A DNA stretch of 64,000 nucleotides from NCBI GenBank assembly GCA_020846005.1, contig JADLEQ010000107.1, positions 82,832 to 146,831 of the forward strand, read 5' to 3'. The position numbers were made by a program, and so were the translations under genes. Shown here in pieces: positions 32,265-41,041 of the stretch (positions are counted from its first letter, which is position 1; each line of letters opens with the position of its first letter). This DNA is from Polyangiaceae bacterium. Lineage in GTDB: Bacteria > Myxococcota_A > Polyangia > Polyangiales > Polyangiaceae. The notes under the pieces were generated by a model, which saw only the letters and a list, made by a program, of their open reading frames with translations, was not told the origin of the DNA and did not search any database.

Positions 32265-34247
32265 TCAGGGAAGATACAACGAGAACCGCGCCCCGCGCCC
32301 CACCTCGCCCTCGGCGAGGACGAGGCCGCCGTGTCGCCGCACCACCCGCGCGACCGTCGCCAGGCCGATCCCGCTCCCCTCCAGCACGGACGACGCGTGG
32401 AGCCGCTGGAACGGCTCGAACGCCTGCCCCGCCCAGCGGGGGTCGAAGCCCATCCCGTTGTCCTCCACGACGAGCCAGCGCTGGCCGTCCCGCTCGCGCG
32501 AGCCCAGGTGAACTCGGGGCGCGGGCGCGTCGACCGTGTACTTCCAGGCGTTGGAGAGCAGGTTCATCAGCGCCACGCGGAGCAGCCCCGCGTCCGCCCG
32601 CGCGCGGAGCCCCGGCTCGATCTCCAGCTGGACCTCCCGGGCAGGCGCTGCCGCGGCGAGCTCGGCGCCGAGCTCGCGCGCGAGCGAGCTCACGTCGACA
32701 TCCTCGAGCGTGAGCTCACGCCGCGAGAGCCGGGCGAGCGTGAGCAAGTCCTCGATGAGCCGCCCCATCCGAGCGCCCGCAGCCTGGATCCGCCCGAGGA
32801 GCTCGACGCCGTCTGGAGGGAGCCGGGCGCCGTGGTCCTCGGCGAGCGCCTGCGCGAACCCCGTGACGGCCCGGAGTGGCGCGCGCAGATCGTGCGACAC
32901 GGCGTAGCTGAACGACTCCAACTCCGCGCGGCTCGCGGCCAGGGCAGCGGTGCGCTCGACCACGCGCCGCTCGAGCTCCTCGGCGAGCGCGCGCGTGGCG
33001 GCGTCCGCGCGCTCGCGCTCGAGCTCCGCCGCGAGGCGCGTGGCGAACAGGTCCATCACCGTGGTCGTCTCGACCGCCGTGCGGAGGGGGCGTTCGTGGA
33101 ACACCGCGAGGACGCCGAGCGCCTGCCCGCCCGTCCCCGCGAGCCGAACGCCGGAGAACGACTCGGCGCCACAGGGCGCCAGCAACGGGTCGTCCGGGAA
33201 TCGCAGCGCGGCTCCCGTGGCCAGCCGGCAGGCGCCCGCCGCGAGCACCTCCGCGCACGCCGAGCCCGCGAGCGAGATCTCTCGAGCCTCGAGGGGGCGC
33301 CCTCCGTCGATCAGCGCACGCACCTCCGCGCGCGATCCATCGACGGACACGCTCGCCGCCACCGCCCACCGCGCGCCGGCCAGCGACGCGAGCTCTCGCG
33401 CCAGCGCGACGAACGGCCCCTCGGGCGGCGCACCGGCGGCGACGCGGAGCGCCCGCTCGATCCGGGCGGTGGCGGTGACATCGACGTCCATGCAGACGTA
33501 GCGCCGTGCGTCCCCGGCTCCGGGGATCCCGAACACCGTGGAGAACGCCAGCACCTCGCCGCCCTCGCGGTGCTGGACGGGGTAGACGCCGGGGCCCACC
33601 GGGGCATGGGTCTGCTCGACGGCCTCGATCGACTCGAGCAGGTCCTCGAAGCCGCGCGCCGCCAGGAAGGTCTCTCGAGCGGAGCGCCCTTCGGTCTCCG
33701 CCGCCGTCCACCCGAACATGCGCGTCGAGGCGTCGTTCCACAGCACGATGGTGCCGTCGCGCTCGTAGACTTGCACCGCGACGTTCGGCGTGTGTTGCAC
33801 GACCGCTGCGAAGGCGGCCTCGGCACGCCGCTGCGGCGTCACGTCGGTACCCGTGCCGATCACCAGATCGACGCTGCCGTCCGCGGCGACCGTGCAGGTG
33901 TTGCTCCACGCGATGGTGATCCGGCTGCCGTCGCGCCGGAGCCAGTCGTTCTCGTGGCGGTTGGGGAACGCGCCTGCGCTCAACGCCTCGAACACCGCCT
34001 CGACCCCGGGGCGCTGCTCGGGCGGCACGAAGACGGACATGAAGCGCTGCCCGATCAGCTCGGCCTCCGTCCAGCCCGTGGCTCGCTCACACGTGTCGTT
34101 GAAGCGCACGATGCGGCCGTGCCGGTCGAGCACGACGACGAACGCGCCGACCGCCGCGAGCACGGCCTCCGCCAGCGCGGCGGGATCGGGGGGGGGGACC
34201 GGCTGAATCGCCGCGTCAGGTGGGGGTGAAGCGGGCGAGGACGGCAT
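32265..34247 (-). CDS. PAS-PAS-GAF sensor histidine kinase
   Basis: Encodes 660 aa, with no membrane helix, so cytosolic. PAS1 (about 28-145; VVVLDRHGRIVRFNDTCERATGW), PAS2 (about 148-265; YERDGTIVLWNDASTRMFGW), a GAF-like domain (about 280-415), a coiled linker, HisKA with SYAVSHDLRAPLRAV (His about 455), and HATPase_c with N box LMNLLSNAWKYTV and G boxes VVEDNGMGFD and GSGIGLATVARVV. This resembles the phytochrome-type kinase core without the chromophore module. The 5' end overlaps the hybrid kinase gene by 32 nt. A ten-base C run falls at codons 17-20. Confidence 0.92.
   Translation of the reverse strand: MPSSPASPPPDAAIQPVPPPDPAALAEAVLAAVGAFVVVLDRHGRIVRFNDTCERATGWTEAELIGQRFMSVFVPPEQRPGVEAVFEALSAGAFPNRHENDWLRRDGSRITIAWSNTCTVAADGSVDLVIGTGTDVTPQRRAEAAFAAVVQHTPNVAVQVYERDGTIVLWNDASTRMFGWTAAETEGRSARETFLAARGFEDLLESIEAVEQTHAPVGPGVYPVQHREGGEVLAFSTVFGIPGAGDARRYVCMDVDVTATARIERALRVAAGAPPEGPFVALARELASLAGARWAVAASVSVDGSRAEVRALIDGGRPLEAREISLAGSACAEVLAAGACRLATGAALRFPDDPLLAPCGAESFSGVRLAGTGGQALGVLAVFHERPLRTAVETTTVMDLFATRLAAELERERADAATRALAEELERRVVERTAALAASRAELESFSYAVSHDLRAPLRAVTGFAQALAEDHGARLPPDGVELLGRIQAAGARMGRLIEDLLTLARLSRRELTLEDVDVSSLARELGAELAAAAPAREVQLEIEPGLRARADAGLLRVALMNLLSNAWKYTVDAPAPRVHLGSRERDGQRWLVVEDNGMGFDPRWAGQAFEPFQRLHASSVLEGSGIGLATVARVVRRHGGLVLAEGEVGRGARFSLYLP
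34188..34197 (-). repeat. Ten-base homopolymer (C10 on the coding strand) in the kinase 5' end
   Basis: The coding strand reads GTC followed by nine C, encoding Val-Pro-Pro-Pro about 17 codons into the gene. A one-base slip would frameshift the kinase before its first domain. Confidence 0.75.
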
Positions 34248-36111
34248 GGAGTTGCTCGCTGGTGAAGGGCTTGAACAGCACCCGCTCGGGGGGCAGCGCC
34301 TCGAGGAACTGCTCGGCCTCCCGCGTGACCGCGCCGCCGGACATGACGACGAGGCGGTCGTGCGCGCGGGGGAACCGGGCCTCGACCTGGTGGTGGAAAT
34401 CGGCGCCGGACATGCCGGGCATCATGAGATCGCAGAGGAGCACGTCGAAGTCGCGGCCCTCCTCCAGGAGCGCGAGCCCCTCCGCCGCGCCCGGCACCGC
34501 CGTCACGTCGTGGCGCCGGAGCAGCCGCCTCGTGACGCTCCGCAGCATGGGCTCGTCGTCGATGACGAGGACGCGCAGCGTGGAGCCCTGCGCGGCGGGG
34601 GGCAGGCGGACGGGGACGGACGAGGGCGGCGACGTGACCGCGAGCGGCCACCGCACCGTGAACGCCGTGCCCTCGCCCAACCGCGACTCCACCTCGATCG
34701 TGCCGCCCGCGCGCTCGACCAGGTCGCGGCAAACGGAGAGGCCGAGCCCCGTTCCCACGCCCGGAGGCTTCGTCGTGAAGAACGGCGCGAAGATCCGCGG
34801 GAGCACCTCCTCCGGGATGCCGGCGCCGTTGTCCGTGACGCGCACGACGGCGCGGTCGCCCTCCTCGCGTCCAGCTACGGCGACGCGGTTGGCGGCGGCC
34901 CGCCGGCGAGGCATCGCCTGCACGGCGTTGATCACGAGGTTGGTGAGCACCTGCGCCACTCGCGCCGCGGGCACGCCGACGACGAGACCCGGGCGCACGT
35001 CGTGCTGGATGGCGGCCGCGTGCTTGAGGTCGACACCCAAGAGCGCGATCACGGAGCCGACCACCTCGGCGAGGTCGCACTGGCCTGCTGTCTCCTCGGC
35101 CTGGGAGAACACCTTGAGGTCCCGCACCACGGCCGCGATGCGCTGCGTCGCCGCGACGCACTCGACCAGCGAAGGCACCAGATCGGGATCCGGAGGCGCC
35201 CAACGGTGCGCAGCCTCCAGCACCATGGGCAGCGACGCCACGAGGTGCGTCAGCGGGTTGTTGATCTCGTGGGCGACCCCCGCGGCGATCGTCCCCATCG
35301 CGACGAGGCGATCCGACTGCCGCACGCTCGCCTCGAGCTGGCGCCGCTCCGTCTCGTCGTGCACGATCCCCGTGAGGCGCTGGATCCTCCCGCCACGCCG
35401 CTCCACGCGCGCGATCACGCGCACGAGCAGGTCGCGCCCTCCGAAGCTCGTGACGCGGACATCGGAGAGATCGAGGGAGTCCGCCTCGCCGGCGAGCGCG
35501 CCAATGAACCGCTCGAGCTGACCCGGCGCGAGCCGCTCGCGGAGCACGTCCACGGACCACGGCTGGCCGTCCGGTGCGTCGAGGAGTCGCTGGGCGCCCT
35601 CCGTACAGAACAGCTCGCTCGGCCGCCTGCGCCACTCCCACCCCCCGGTGCGGGTGATCGCCTGCGTCTGCAGCAGCACCTGGGCGCTCCGTCGCTCCGA
35701 GCGCCGCACCTGGGACTCGCCGAGCTCTCGCTCCACCGCCGCGGCGAGACGGGTGAGGGCGTTCTTCAGGACGAAGTCGCGCGCGCCGCGCCGCATCAGC
35801 TCCGTCGCGACCTCCTCGCCGACGGTTCCGCTCACGACGATCACCGGCAGATCGGGGTCTCGCGAAGCAACGATCTCCAGGACGTCGAGCGCGGTGAACC
35901 CGGGGAGGCGAAAGTCGGTCACGACGAGGTCGTGTGCGCCCTCCTCCACCTCACGCTCGACGTCGGCGAGCGTGTCGACACGGCAGGGGACGACGCCCAG
36001 CCCATCGCGCTCGAGCTGCCGGAGCACGAGCGCCGAGTCGTCGGGCGAGTCCTCGACGAAGAGGATGCGGGTGGGGCTTCGCACGGGCCGGGGAGGATAG
36101 GCCTCGCTCAT
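34216..36111 (-). CDS. Hybrid histidine kinase, REC-(PAS-like)-HisKA-HATPase-REC
   Basis: Encodes 631 aa. The N-terminal receiver (ILFVEDSPDDSALVLRQL, LVVTDFRLPGFTAL) lies at about 15-130. A PAS-like segment spans about 155-255. HisKA has AAGVAHEINNPLTHLVASLP. HATPase_c has VLTNLVINAVQAM, VTDNGAGIPEEV and GTGLGLSVCRDLVERAGG. A C-terminal receiver (VLVIDDEPMLRSVTRRLLRR, VLLCDLMMPGMSG, LFKPFT) ends the protein. The AHEINNPL signature is the NtrB-like kinase subgroup. Start ATG 36111 is preferred; the longer frame upstream is non-family sequence. It overlaps the next kinase gene by 32 nt, suggesting coupled synthesis of two kinases and one receiver. Confidence 0.92.
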   Translation of the reverse strand: MSEAYPPRPVRSPTRILFVEDSPDDSALVLRQLERDGLGVVPCRVDTLADVEREVEEGAHDLVVTDFRLPGFTALDVLEIVASRDPDLPVIVVSGTVGEEVATELMRRGARDFVLKNALTRLAAAVERELGESQVRRSERRSAQVLLQTQAITRTGGWEWRRRPSELFCTEGAQRLLDAPDGQPWSVDVLRERLAPGQLERFIGALAGEADSLDLSDVRVTSFGGRDLLVRVIARVERRGGRIQRLTGIVHDETERRQLEASVRQSDRLVAMGTIAAGVAHEINNPLTHLVASLPMVLEAAHRWAPPDPDLVPSLVECVAATQRIAAVVRDLKVFSQAEETAGQCDLAEVVGSVIALLGVDLKHAAAIQHDVRPGLVVGVPAARVAQVLTNLVINAVQAMPRRRAAANRVAVAGREEGDRAVVRVTDNGAGIPEEVLPRIFAPFFTTKPPGVGTGLGLSVCRDLVERAGGTIEVESRLGEGTAFTVRWPLAVTSPPSSVPVRLPPAAQGSTLRVLVIDDEPMLRSVTRRLLRRHDVTAVPGAAEGLALLEEGRDFDVLLCDLMMPGMSGADFHHQVEARFPRAHDRLVVMSGGAVTREAEQFLEALPPERVLFKPFTSEQLHAVLARFTPT

Positions 36112-36262
36112 CGTCCCCGCGATGGGGAGCGCGGCGCGAGCAAGATGCCTGGGTGTTGGGGGCGCGTCCTGCCCTTGGACGCGGCTGCCCGCGCACGCCG
36201 GCCGCGCGGGCGGGCGCCGGGCGCGGCGCAGCTCGCGTGGCGCGGCGCGAGGGCCCCCCGCC

Positions 36263-36802
36263 TCAGCGCGCCGCTGCCCCGAGGTCGCTGAGCCAGCCCT
36301 CGAGCCGCCTCCGACTCGGCGCTCCCGTGGAGGTGTGGCGCACGTTGCCCGCCTCGTCGACGACGATGAACGTCGGCAGCACCTCGACCTGGTACGCAGC
36401 GATGAATTGTCGATCGGCGTGCACCGTGTCGAATGGAGTCCGCCGCGCGACCTCGACCGCGGCCTCCCGGTCGTCGTCGATGCTGACGGCGAGGAAGCGC
36501 ACGGGCCGCGCGCGCTGCGCGTGGTGAGCGTCGCGCACGACCGGCGCCGCCTGTTTGCACGCGCCACACCAGCTCGCCATCACCTCGATCACGACGGGTG
36601 TCCCGCGGTGCTCGGAGAGGCGAAACGCGCCCCCCTCGCCGTTCAGGCGCGGGAGCGCGAATTCGGGCGCCGGGCGACCGTCGGGCAGGCTCGACGCGCG
36701 GCGGCCGAGGATCGTGGCCACCGCGATCACCGCGAGCGCGATCGCCGCGATCGTCCTCGCGATGGAGCCTGGGCTCGGACCCGCGGCGGGCTCGGCGCTC
36801 AC
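36263..36802 (-). CDS. TlpA/ResA-like membrane-anchored thioredoxin
   Basis: Encodes 179 aa. An N-terminal helix (IARTIAAIALAVIAVATILG) anchors it. A redoxin domain follows with GRPAPEFALPRL, the active site MASWCGACKQAAPVV (CGAC, a CxxC), VRFLAVSIDDD, and the cis-Pro loop VLPTFIVVDEAG. It should be a periplasm-facing thiol-disulfide reductant. It overlaps the NrsF-like gene by GTGA and is the third gene of the ECF sigma/anti-sigma operon, so it may act on the cysteines of that anti-sigma factor. That last point is an inference. Confidence 0.9.
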   Translation of the reverse strand: MSAEPAAGPSPGSIARTIAAIALAVIAVATILGRRASSLPDGRPAPEFALPRLNGEGGAFRLSEHRGTPVVIEVMASWCGACKQAAPVVRDAHHAQRARPVRFLAVSIDDDREAAVEVARRTPFDTVHADRQFIAAYQVEVLPTFIVVDEAGNVRHTSTGAPSRRRLEGWLSDLGAAAR

Positions 36803-37497
36803 GGGGCGAGCGCCCTACGCCCTACCAGCCACCCCGCGGCGCTCAACAACGCGACGAGCGTGCCGTGCGACAGCAAGAGGTGCCAGGCGTCGTGCGTGGG
36901 GCACACCGCCCCGACGGCGAGCGCTCCGACCAGGCCGCCCGCGAGGCCGACAAGGGCCCCGGAGAGGCCCGGCGAGAAGGGATCCGTGCGGCGCCACACC
37001 AGCATCATCGCTGCGGTGAGGAACGCGCTGATCACGATCGCGTGGAGCCCGCAGTCGGCGGCGCGCGCCTGGTGCTCCGCACCGAAGCTCGCGAGCGGGA
37101 TCCACTCGTCGGCGATCAGCATCAGGTACACCGCGAACGACGCCGGGAGGACTCCGAGGAGCGCGAAGCGGCCCCACCGAGACGCCCGATGACCGACCGG
37201 CGCCCACAGCCCGACGACGAGCACGATCCCGACGACCGACATCCACCCAGCCAGCCCCGCGAGGCCGGCGCCCGCCAGGCCCCCGGGACGCATGCCGCCG
37301 CCGACCAGCACCAGCGCGCCGATCGTCACTGCTCCGATCGCCAGGCTGCGCACCAGCCGCTGCGTCGCCGTCAGGCACCGCCTGCCCTTGCCGAGGCCGG
37401 CCGCGCACTCGCCCCGGATCGCCGCGGAGAGCGCCGCCGGGGGCTCGACCCCGCCCGGCCACTCGGCGCGCTCGAGGAGGTCGTCCGGCTGGGTCAT
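36799..37497 (-). CDS. NrsF-like (DUF1109) multipass anti-sigma factor
   Basis: Encodes 232 aa with six predicted membrane helices. The pattern ECAAG near the N-terminus, ADCGLHAIVISAF and ALAVGAVCPTHDAWHLLLSHG match the NrsF/DUF1109 family, in which two conserved cysteines respond to metals or oxidants. Here the Cys are at 149 and 199, 50 residues apart. It overlaps the ECF sigma gene by ATGA, the classic sigma/anti-sigma arrangement, and is followed by a thioredoxin gene. It should hold the sigma factor at the membrane until the thiols react. Confidence 0.85.
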   Translation of the reverse strand: MTQPDDLLERAEWPGGVEPPAALSAAIRGECAAGLGKGRRCLTATQRLVRSLAIGAVTIGALVLVGGGMRPGGLAGAGLAGLAGWMSVVGIVLVVGLWAPVGHRASRWGRFALLGVLPASFAVYLMLIADEWIPLASFGAEHQARAADCGLHAIVISAFLTAAMMLVWRRTDPFSPGLSGALVGLAGGLVGALAVGAVCPTHDAWHLLLSHGTLVALLSAAGWLVGRRALAP

Positions 37498-38141
37498 TCC
37501 GAGAATCTCCTGAAGCGAGCGAGCTGCTTGCGCAAGATCTCGTAGCCTCGAAACACCCTGAGCTTGACCGCCGTGCCCGTCGTCCCCAGCACCTCCGCGG
37601 CCTCGGCCACCGAGAGCCCGTTGATCTTCGTCAATTCGATCGCCTCCCGATAGCTCACGGGGAGGTCGAGCAGAGCTCGATCGAGCGCCTCTGAGAGGTC
37701 CGCGCCGACCGCCTCGGGCTCCGCTCGGGGCTCGGGCAGCGATCCGTCGTCGCTCAGGTGCTCGGTGCGGACCTTGGCCGCGCGCCGCTCGTCGAGGAAG
37801 GACCGTCGCGCGATGGCGAGCATCCAGGGGAGGACGGGCGCCCCTCGCAGGTAGCTCGCGCGGGCGCGGTGGATCTTCGAGAAGGTGACCTGCAAGAGAT
37901 CCTCGGCGCGAGCCCGGTCGCGAGTCAGGCGCAGCAGGTAGCCGAACAGCCGGGGTGCGGTGCAGGCGTACAGCGCGTCGAACGCCGCCGGGTCGCCCTC
38001 TACGTATCGGACCATGAGCGACTCGGGCGCCAGCGCGCCGAGCCCTGCGTCGGCGGTCGCCGCGCCGCCAGCCAATCCGTCCGCGGAGGCACCCACGGCC
38101 ACGATGGCTAGCGGCGAAGCGCCCTGAGGGCCAGGGGGCAC
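37494..38141 (-). CDS. ECF-type RNA polymerase sigma factor
   Basis: Encodes up to 215 aa. Region 2 is AFDALYACTAPRLFGYLLRLTRDRARAEDLLQVTFSKIHRA and region 4 is ALLDLPVSYREAIELTKINGLSVAEAAEVLGTTGTAVKLRVFRG. There is no C-terminal extension. The GTG at 38141 has no good ribosome binding site and the first about 40 residues are non-family, so a start nearer MVRYVEGDPAAFDAL is likely. It forms an operon with the NrsF-like anti-sigma factor and thioredoxin. I could not identify a convincing autoregulatory promoter upstream. Confidence 0.9.
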   Translation of the reverse strand: MPPGPQGASPLAIVAVGASADGLAGGAATADAGLGALAPESLMVRYVEGDPAAFDALYACTAPRLFGYLLRLTRDRARAEDLLQVTFSKIHRARASYLRGAPVLPWMLAIARRSFLDERRAAKVRTEHLSDDGSLPEPRAEPEAVGADLSEALDRALLDLPVSYREAIELTKINGLSVAEAAEVLGTTGTAVKLRVFRGYEILRKQLARFRRFSE

Positions 38142-38253
38142 AGGTGCGTCAGGTTACGGCGCGACGCGGCGGCCGGTTTCACCGTCACGTCACGGGTGGA
38201 CCGCCCAGGGGGCGCGGGCTGCCGCGCCGTGGGATCGGGGCAGCGGGCGGCGA

Positions 38254-39105
38254 TCACTCGGAGAGCTTGCGGAGATCGAGCATCTCCTCCACGTCCGGCA
38301 TCAGCACGAGCTCCACGCGCCGGTTCGACGTCCGCCCCTCGTCGGTGCCGTTGTCGGCGACCGGATCGGTCTCGCCGTAGCCAGCCGCGTGGAGCTTCTT
38401 CACGTCGAGGCCGCCGCCGCCCTCCTTGGCCTCGGGCGGCGAGGTGAGCCACACGAGCACGCCCCGCGCGCGCATCGCGGAGAGCCCCCAGTTGTCCTTG
38501 TACGGCCCCCCCTTGAGCGGGCGGTCGTCGGTGTGGCCGGCGATCTGGAAGTATCGGGCCGCGAGCTGGGTGTCGCTGCGAACGACGTCGGCGACGGCCT
38601 TGAGCACCTCCACGCCCTCCTTGCGGAGCTTGTCCGACCCGGAGTCGAAGAGCACGTCGCCGGGCAGAGAGATGACCATCCGGTTGTTGCGGATGCTCAC
38701 CTTGAGCCCCATCTCGGTGAGCTTCTTGAGCTTCTCGCGGAGCTGCTCGAACCGCGCCTTGATGCGCTCGAGGACCTCGGCGCGCCGCTTGTACTCCTCG
38801 AGCGCCCGCTGGAGCTGGGTCTTCTCCTTGCCCTCGGCCTCGAGCTTCTGCTCGAGCGCCGCCACGTCGACGCCCATCTTCTTCAGCTCGGCGATCAGCT
38901 CGCCGACGCGCTCCTCGGCGCGTTCGAGCTCCTCCTTCGTCTTCTCGAGCTCGGCGCGGGTCTTGCCGTGCGCGCCCTTCTCCGCGTCGTGCTGCTTGCG
39001 CAGCGCCTCGTACTTCGCGAGCTGGGCCTGCCACTCGTCTTCCGAGTAGCCGCACGAGGCGAGCGTGGGGAGCAGCAGGAGCGGGACGAGGCTTCGGACG
39101 CGCAC
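38254..39105 (-). CDS. OmpA-family peptidoglycan-associated lipoprotein with coiled coil
   Basis: Encodes 283 aa from GTG 39105, chosen because GGAGGT lies 6 nt upstream and the signal peptide then starts cleanly (VRVRSLVPLLLLPTLASC). A charged coiled coil (about 25-140, rich in Lys/Glu) links the lipidated end to an OmpA C-terminal domain (VLFDSGSDKL, IAGHTDDRPL, AMRARGVLVWL, GYGETDPVADNGTDEGRTSNRRVELVL). It should tether the outer membrane to peptidoglycan. Transcribed on its own with a 220-bp gap upstream. Confidence 0.93.
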   Translation of the reverse strand: MRVRSLVPLLLLPTLASCGYSEDEWQAQLAKYEALRKQHDAEKGAHGKTRAELEKTKEELERAEERVGELIAELKKMGVDVAALEQKLEAEGKEKTQLQRALEEYKRRAEVLERIKARFEQLREKLKKLTEMGLKVSIRNNRMVISLPGDVLFDSGSDKLRKEGVEVLKAVADVVRSDTQLAARYFQIAGHTDDRPLKGGPYKDNWGLSAMRARGVLVWLTSPPEAKEGGGGLDVKKLHAAGYGETDPVADNGTDEGRTSNRRVELVLMPDVEEMLDLRKLSE

Positions 39106-39264
39106 GGGGTACCTCCGGGGTGGGGCCGGCGCCCGCCGGCGCGTCATTCGTCGCGCACGCGGGGCGTGCGGTCAATCGCGAGCCGCGCCCGGCCGAATTC
39201 CCGGCCGCGCGACGCGAGGTCGGGCCGACACGCCCGCCGCGCCGAACACCGGCCACAAAGCGGC

Positions 39265-39290
39265 GAGGGCGGCCCTCGCGGACCGCCCTC
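39265..39290 (-). terminator. Candidate terminator of the 39326-40858 lipoprotein gene
   Basis: An 8-bp perfect stem GAGGGCGG/CCGCCCTC with a 10-nt loop begins 36 nt after the lipoprotein stop in the intergenic gap. No strong T-run follows, as is usual at this GC content. Confidence 0.45.
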
Positions 39291-39325
39291 CCCCTCCCGG
39301 CTGGCGGGAGCGCCGTCGACGCGGC

Positions 39326-40858
39326 TCAGTTCTCGGCGAACTCGACCCAGGCGCCGGACATCCAGGTGTCCGTCTTGTCCTTGAACGCGCCGACGTAGGC
39401 GGCGCTGGTGTCGAAGCCCGCGGGCGGCGTGGCGCCGGCGATCATCGCGTTCGGCGCGGGCATCACGTCCGCGCAGTTGATCCCGGGGTCGGTCGTCGAG
39501 TTCCCGGTCCCCGCGTTCCAGAGGTCGATCGCCGCCTGCGGCGAGCCGACCGGCGCGCCCGCCACCTTGGTGAAGGCGACCGAGTGGTGGAGGGTCGGGG
39601 CGGTGGTGCCGGGCGTCGTGTCCGTGGGGAAGTGCACCAGGAAGAGCCCGCCCTCGACGTAGTCGAGGAACGCGCTGTTGACGACCTCGCCCTTCGAGCC
39701 GCCGCGGAAGGCAGCGCCGTAGCGCTTCTTGGCGCCGACGGCGCCCTCGAGGCAGACCGTCATGTTGTAGACGGTCGCGGCCGTCTCGGGGGTGCGCGTG
39801 TTGTTGTCCTTGTCGTCGCCCGACTCGAGCGCGTTCAGGCTCTCGGTGGAGCCCGTCGACTTGCCGTACAAGAACTGCAGCTTGCCGCGGTAGCCCGTGT
39901 CGACGTCGAACATGTCGTCGTCGTTCTTGAAGCAGACGAGGTGCGTGGCGTTCGCCGTACCCCCGAACCACTCGAAGCAGTCGTCCGTCACGTTGGACAC
40001 CATCACGTAGTCGACCACGGTGCCGCTGCCGACGCCCGCGAACGAGAGGCCGTTGACCTCCTTGTCGGGGGCGACCTCCTTGCCCGCGAACTCGATGCGC
40101 ACGTAGCGCAGCGTGCCGCTGCTCTCGGTGTCGTTCGCCGCGTTGGAGCCGCCGAACGTCTCGCCCGGGAGCGCCTCGAAGTCGGCCGTGCCACCGCCAG
40201 CGTAGTTCGCCGTCGCGTTGCCCAGGATCACCACGCCGCCCCAGTCGCCGGCCGCGCGGCTGCCCGGCGCGTTCGCGCTGGTGAAGAGGATCGGCTCGTC
40301 CTTCGTGCCGTCCGCCATCAGCTTGCCACCGGGCTTCACGATGAGGAGGCCGAGCGGGCTGTTCAGACCCTCGATGCGCGTGCACGGCTCGATCGTCAGC
40401 GTGACCCCGGCGTTCACGTGCACGGTCCCGGAGAGCTGCCACACCTTGTCCGACGTCCAGGTCGTGTTCGCGGTGATGTCGCCACTGACGGTCTGCTTCG
40501 CCTTTCCGGCGCCCGTGATGTCGCAGGTCGGACCGCCGCCGCCGGAGCCGCCCTGGCCCGCGGTGCCGCCCGTCGCGCTGCCGCTCGAACCGCCCTGGCC
40601 CGCCGTGCCGCCGCTCGCGCCGCCGCCCTGGCCCGCGGTGCCGCCGGTCGCGCCGCCGCCCGTGCCGCCGCCGCCGGTCGCGCCGCTGCCGCTCGCGCCG
40701 CCGCTCGCGCCGCCGTCCGTCCCTCCGGTACCGCCGCCGCCCGTGCCGCCCGTCGCCTTCGGCTTGTCGGCCTCGTCGTCGTCACCCCCGCACGCCACGG
40801 CGGCGAACGGGACCACCCCCACCATCAGAATCGCAGAAACCAGAGAAAGCTTTCGCAT
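39326..40858 (-). CDS. Lipoprotein with Gly/Ser/Thr/Ala linker and beta-helix-like domain
   Basis: Encodes 510 aa with AAGGAG before ATG 40858. The signal peptide ends in VPFAAVAC. Residues about 30-110 form a low-complexity Gly/Ala/Thr/Ser linker with GGTAGQGG-type repeats. The rest (VSGDITANTTWTSDKVWQL, GTVHVNAGVTLTIEPCTRIEG, GGKLMADGTKDEPILFTSAN, GDWGGVVILGNA, LRYVRIEFAGKE) is a parallel beta-helix-like pattern seen in lipoproteins that accompany TonB-dependent receptors. It lies 183 bp after the receptor gene and on the same strand. I infer a surface partner, perhaps for capture of a phosphate-containing substrate. Confidence 0.85.
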   Translation of the reverse strand: MRKLSLVSAILMVGVVPFAAVACGGDDDEADKPKATGGTGGGGTGGTDGGASGGASGSGATGGGGTGGGATGGTAGQGGGASGGTAGQGGSSGSATGGTAGQGGSGGGGPTCDITGAGKAKQTVSGDITANTTWTSDKVWQLSGTVHVNAGVTLTIEPCTRIEGLNSPLGLLIVKPGGKLMADGTKDEPILFTSANAPGSRAAGDWGGVVILGNATANYAGGGTADFEALPGETFGGSNAANDTESSGTLRYVRIEFAGKEVAPDKEVNGLSFAGVGSGTVVDYVMVSNVTDDCFEWFGGTANATHLVCFKNDDDMFDVDTGYRGKLQFLYGKSTGSTESLNALESGDDKDNNTRTPETAATVYNMTVCLEGAVGAKKRYGAAFRGGSKGEVVNSAFLDYVEGGLFLVHFPTDTTPGTTAPTLHHSVAFTKVAGAPVGSPQAAIDLWNAGTGNSTTDPGINCADVMPAPNAMIAGATPPAGFDTSAAYVGAFKDKTDTWMSGAWVEFAEN

Positions 40859-41041
40859 GGAGAACTCCTTCGTTGGGGGGCCTTCATCCCTGCGGTGCGT
40901 GTCCCCCGCGTGGTGGCTCGGCAACATTTCGGGCGCACCCCGTGGCGATCGCGTGACGCTGGGTCGTGCCCGGAGGGCCCCAGTCGGCGGCGCGGGGGCT
41001 CTCTCGTCGAGCGCCGCCGGAGCGCGGGACGCCGAGGAGCC

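Noticed and set aside
38142..38253. ECF autoregulatory promoter (GTAACC at 38157-38152, minus)
   Set aside because: A GTAACC hexamer resembling some ECF -35 elements is present but no matching -10 lies at a suitable distance, and the gene's start is uncertain.
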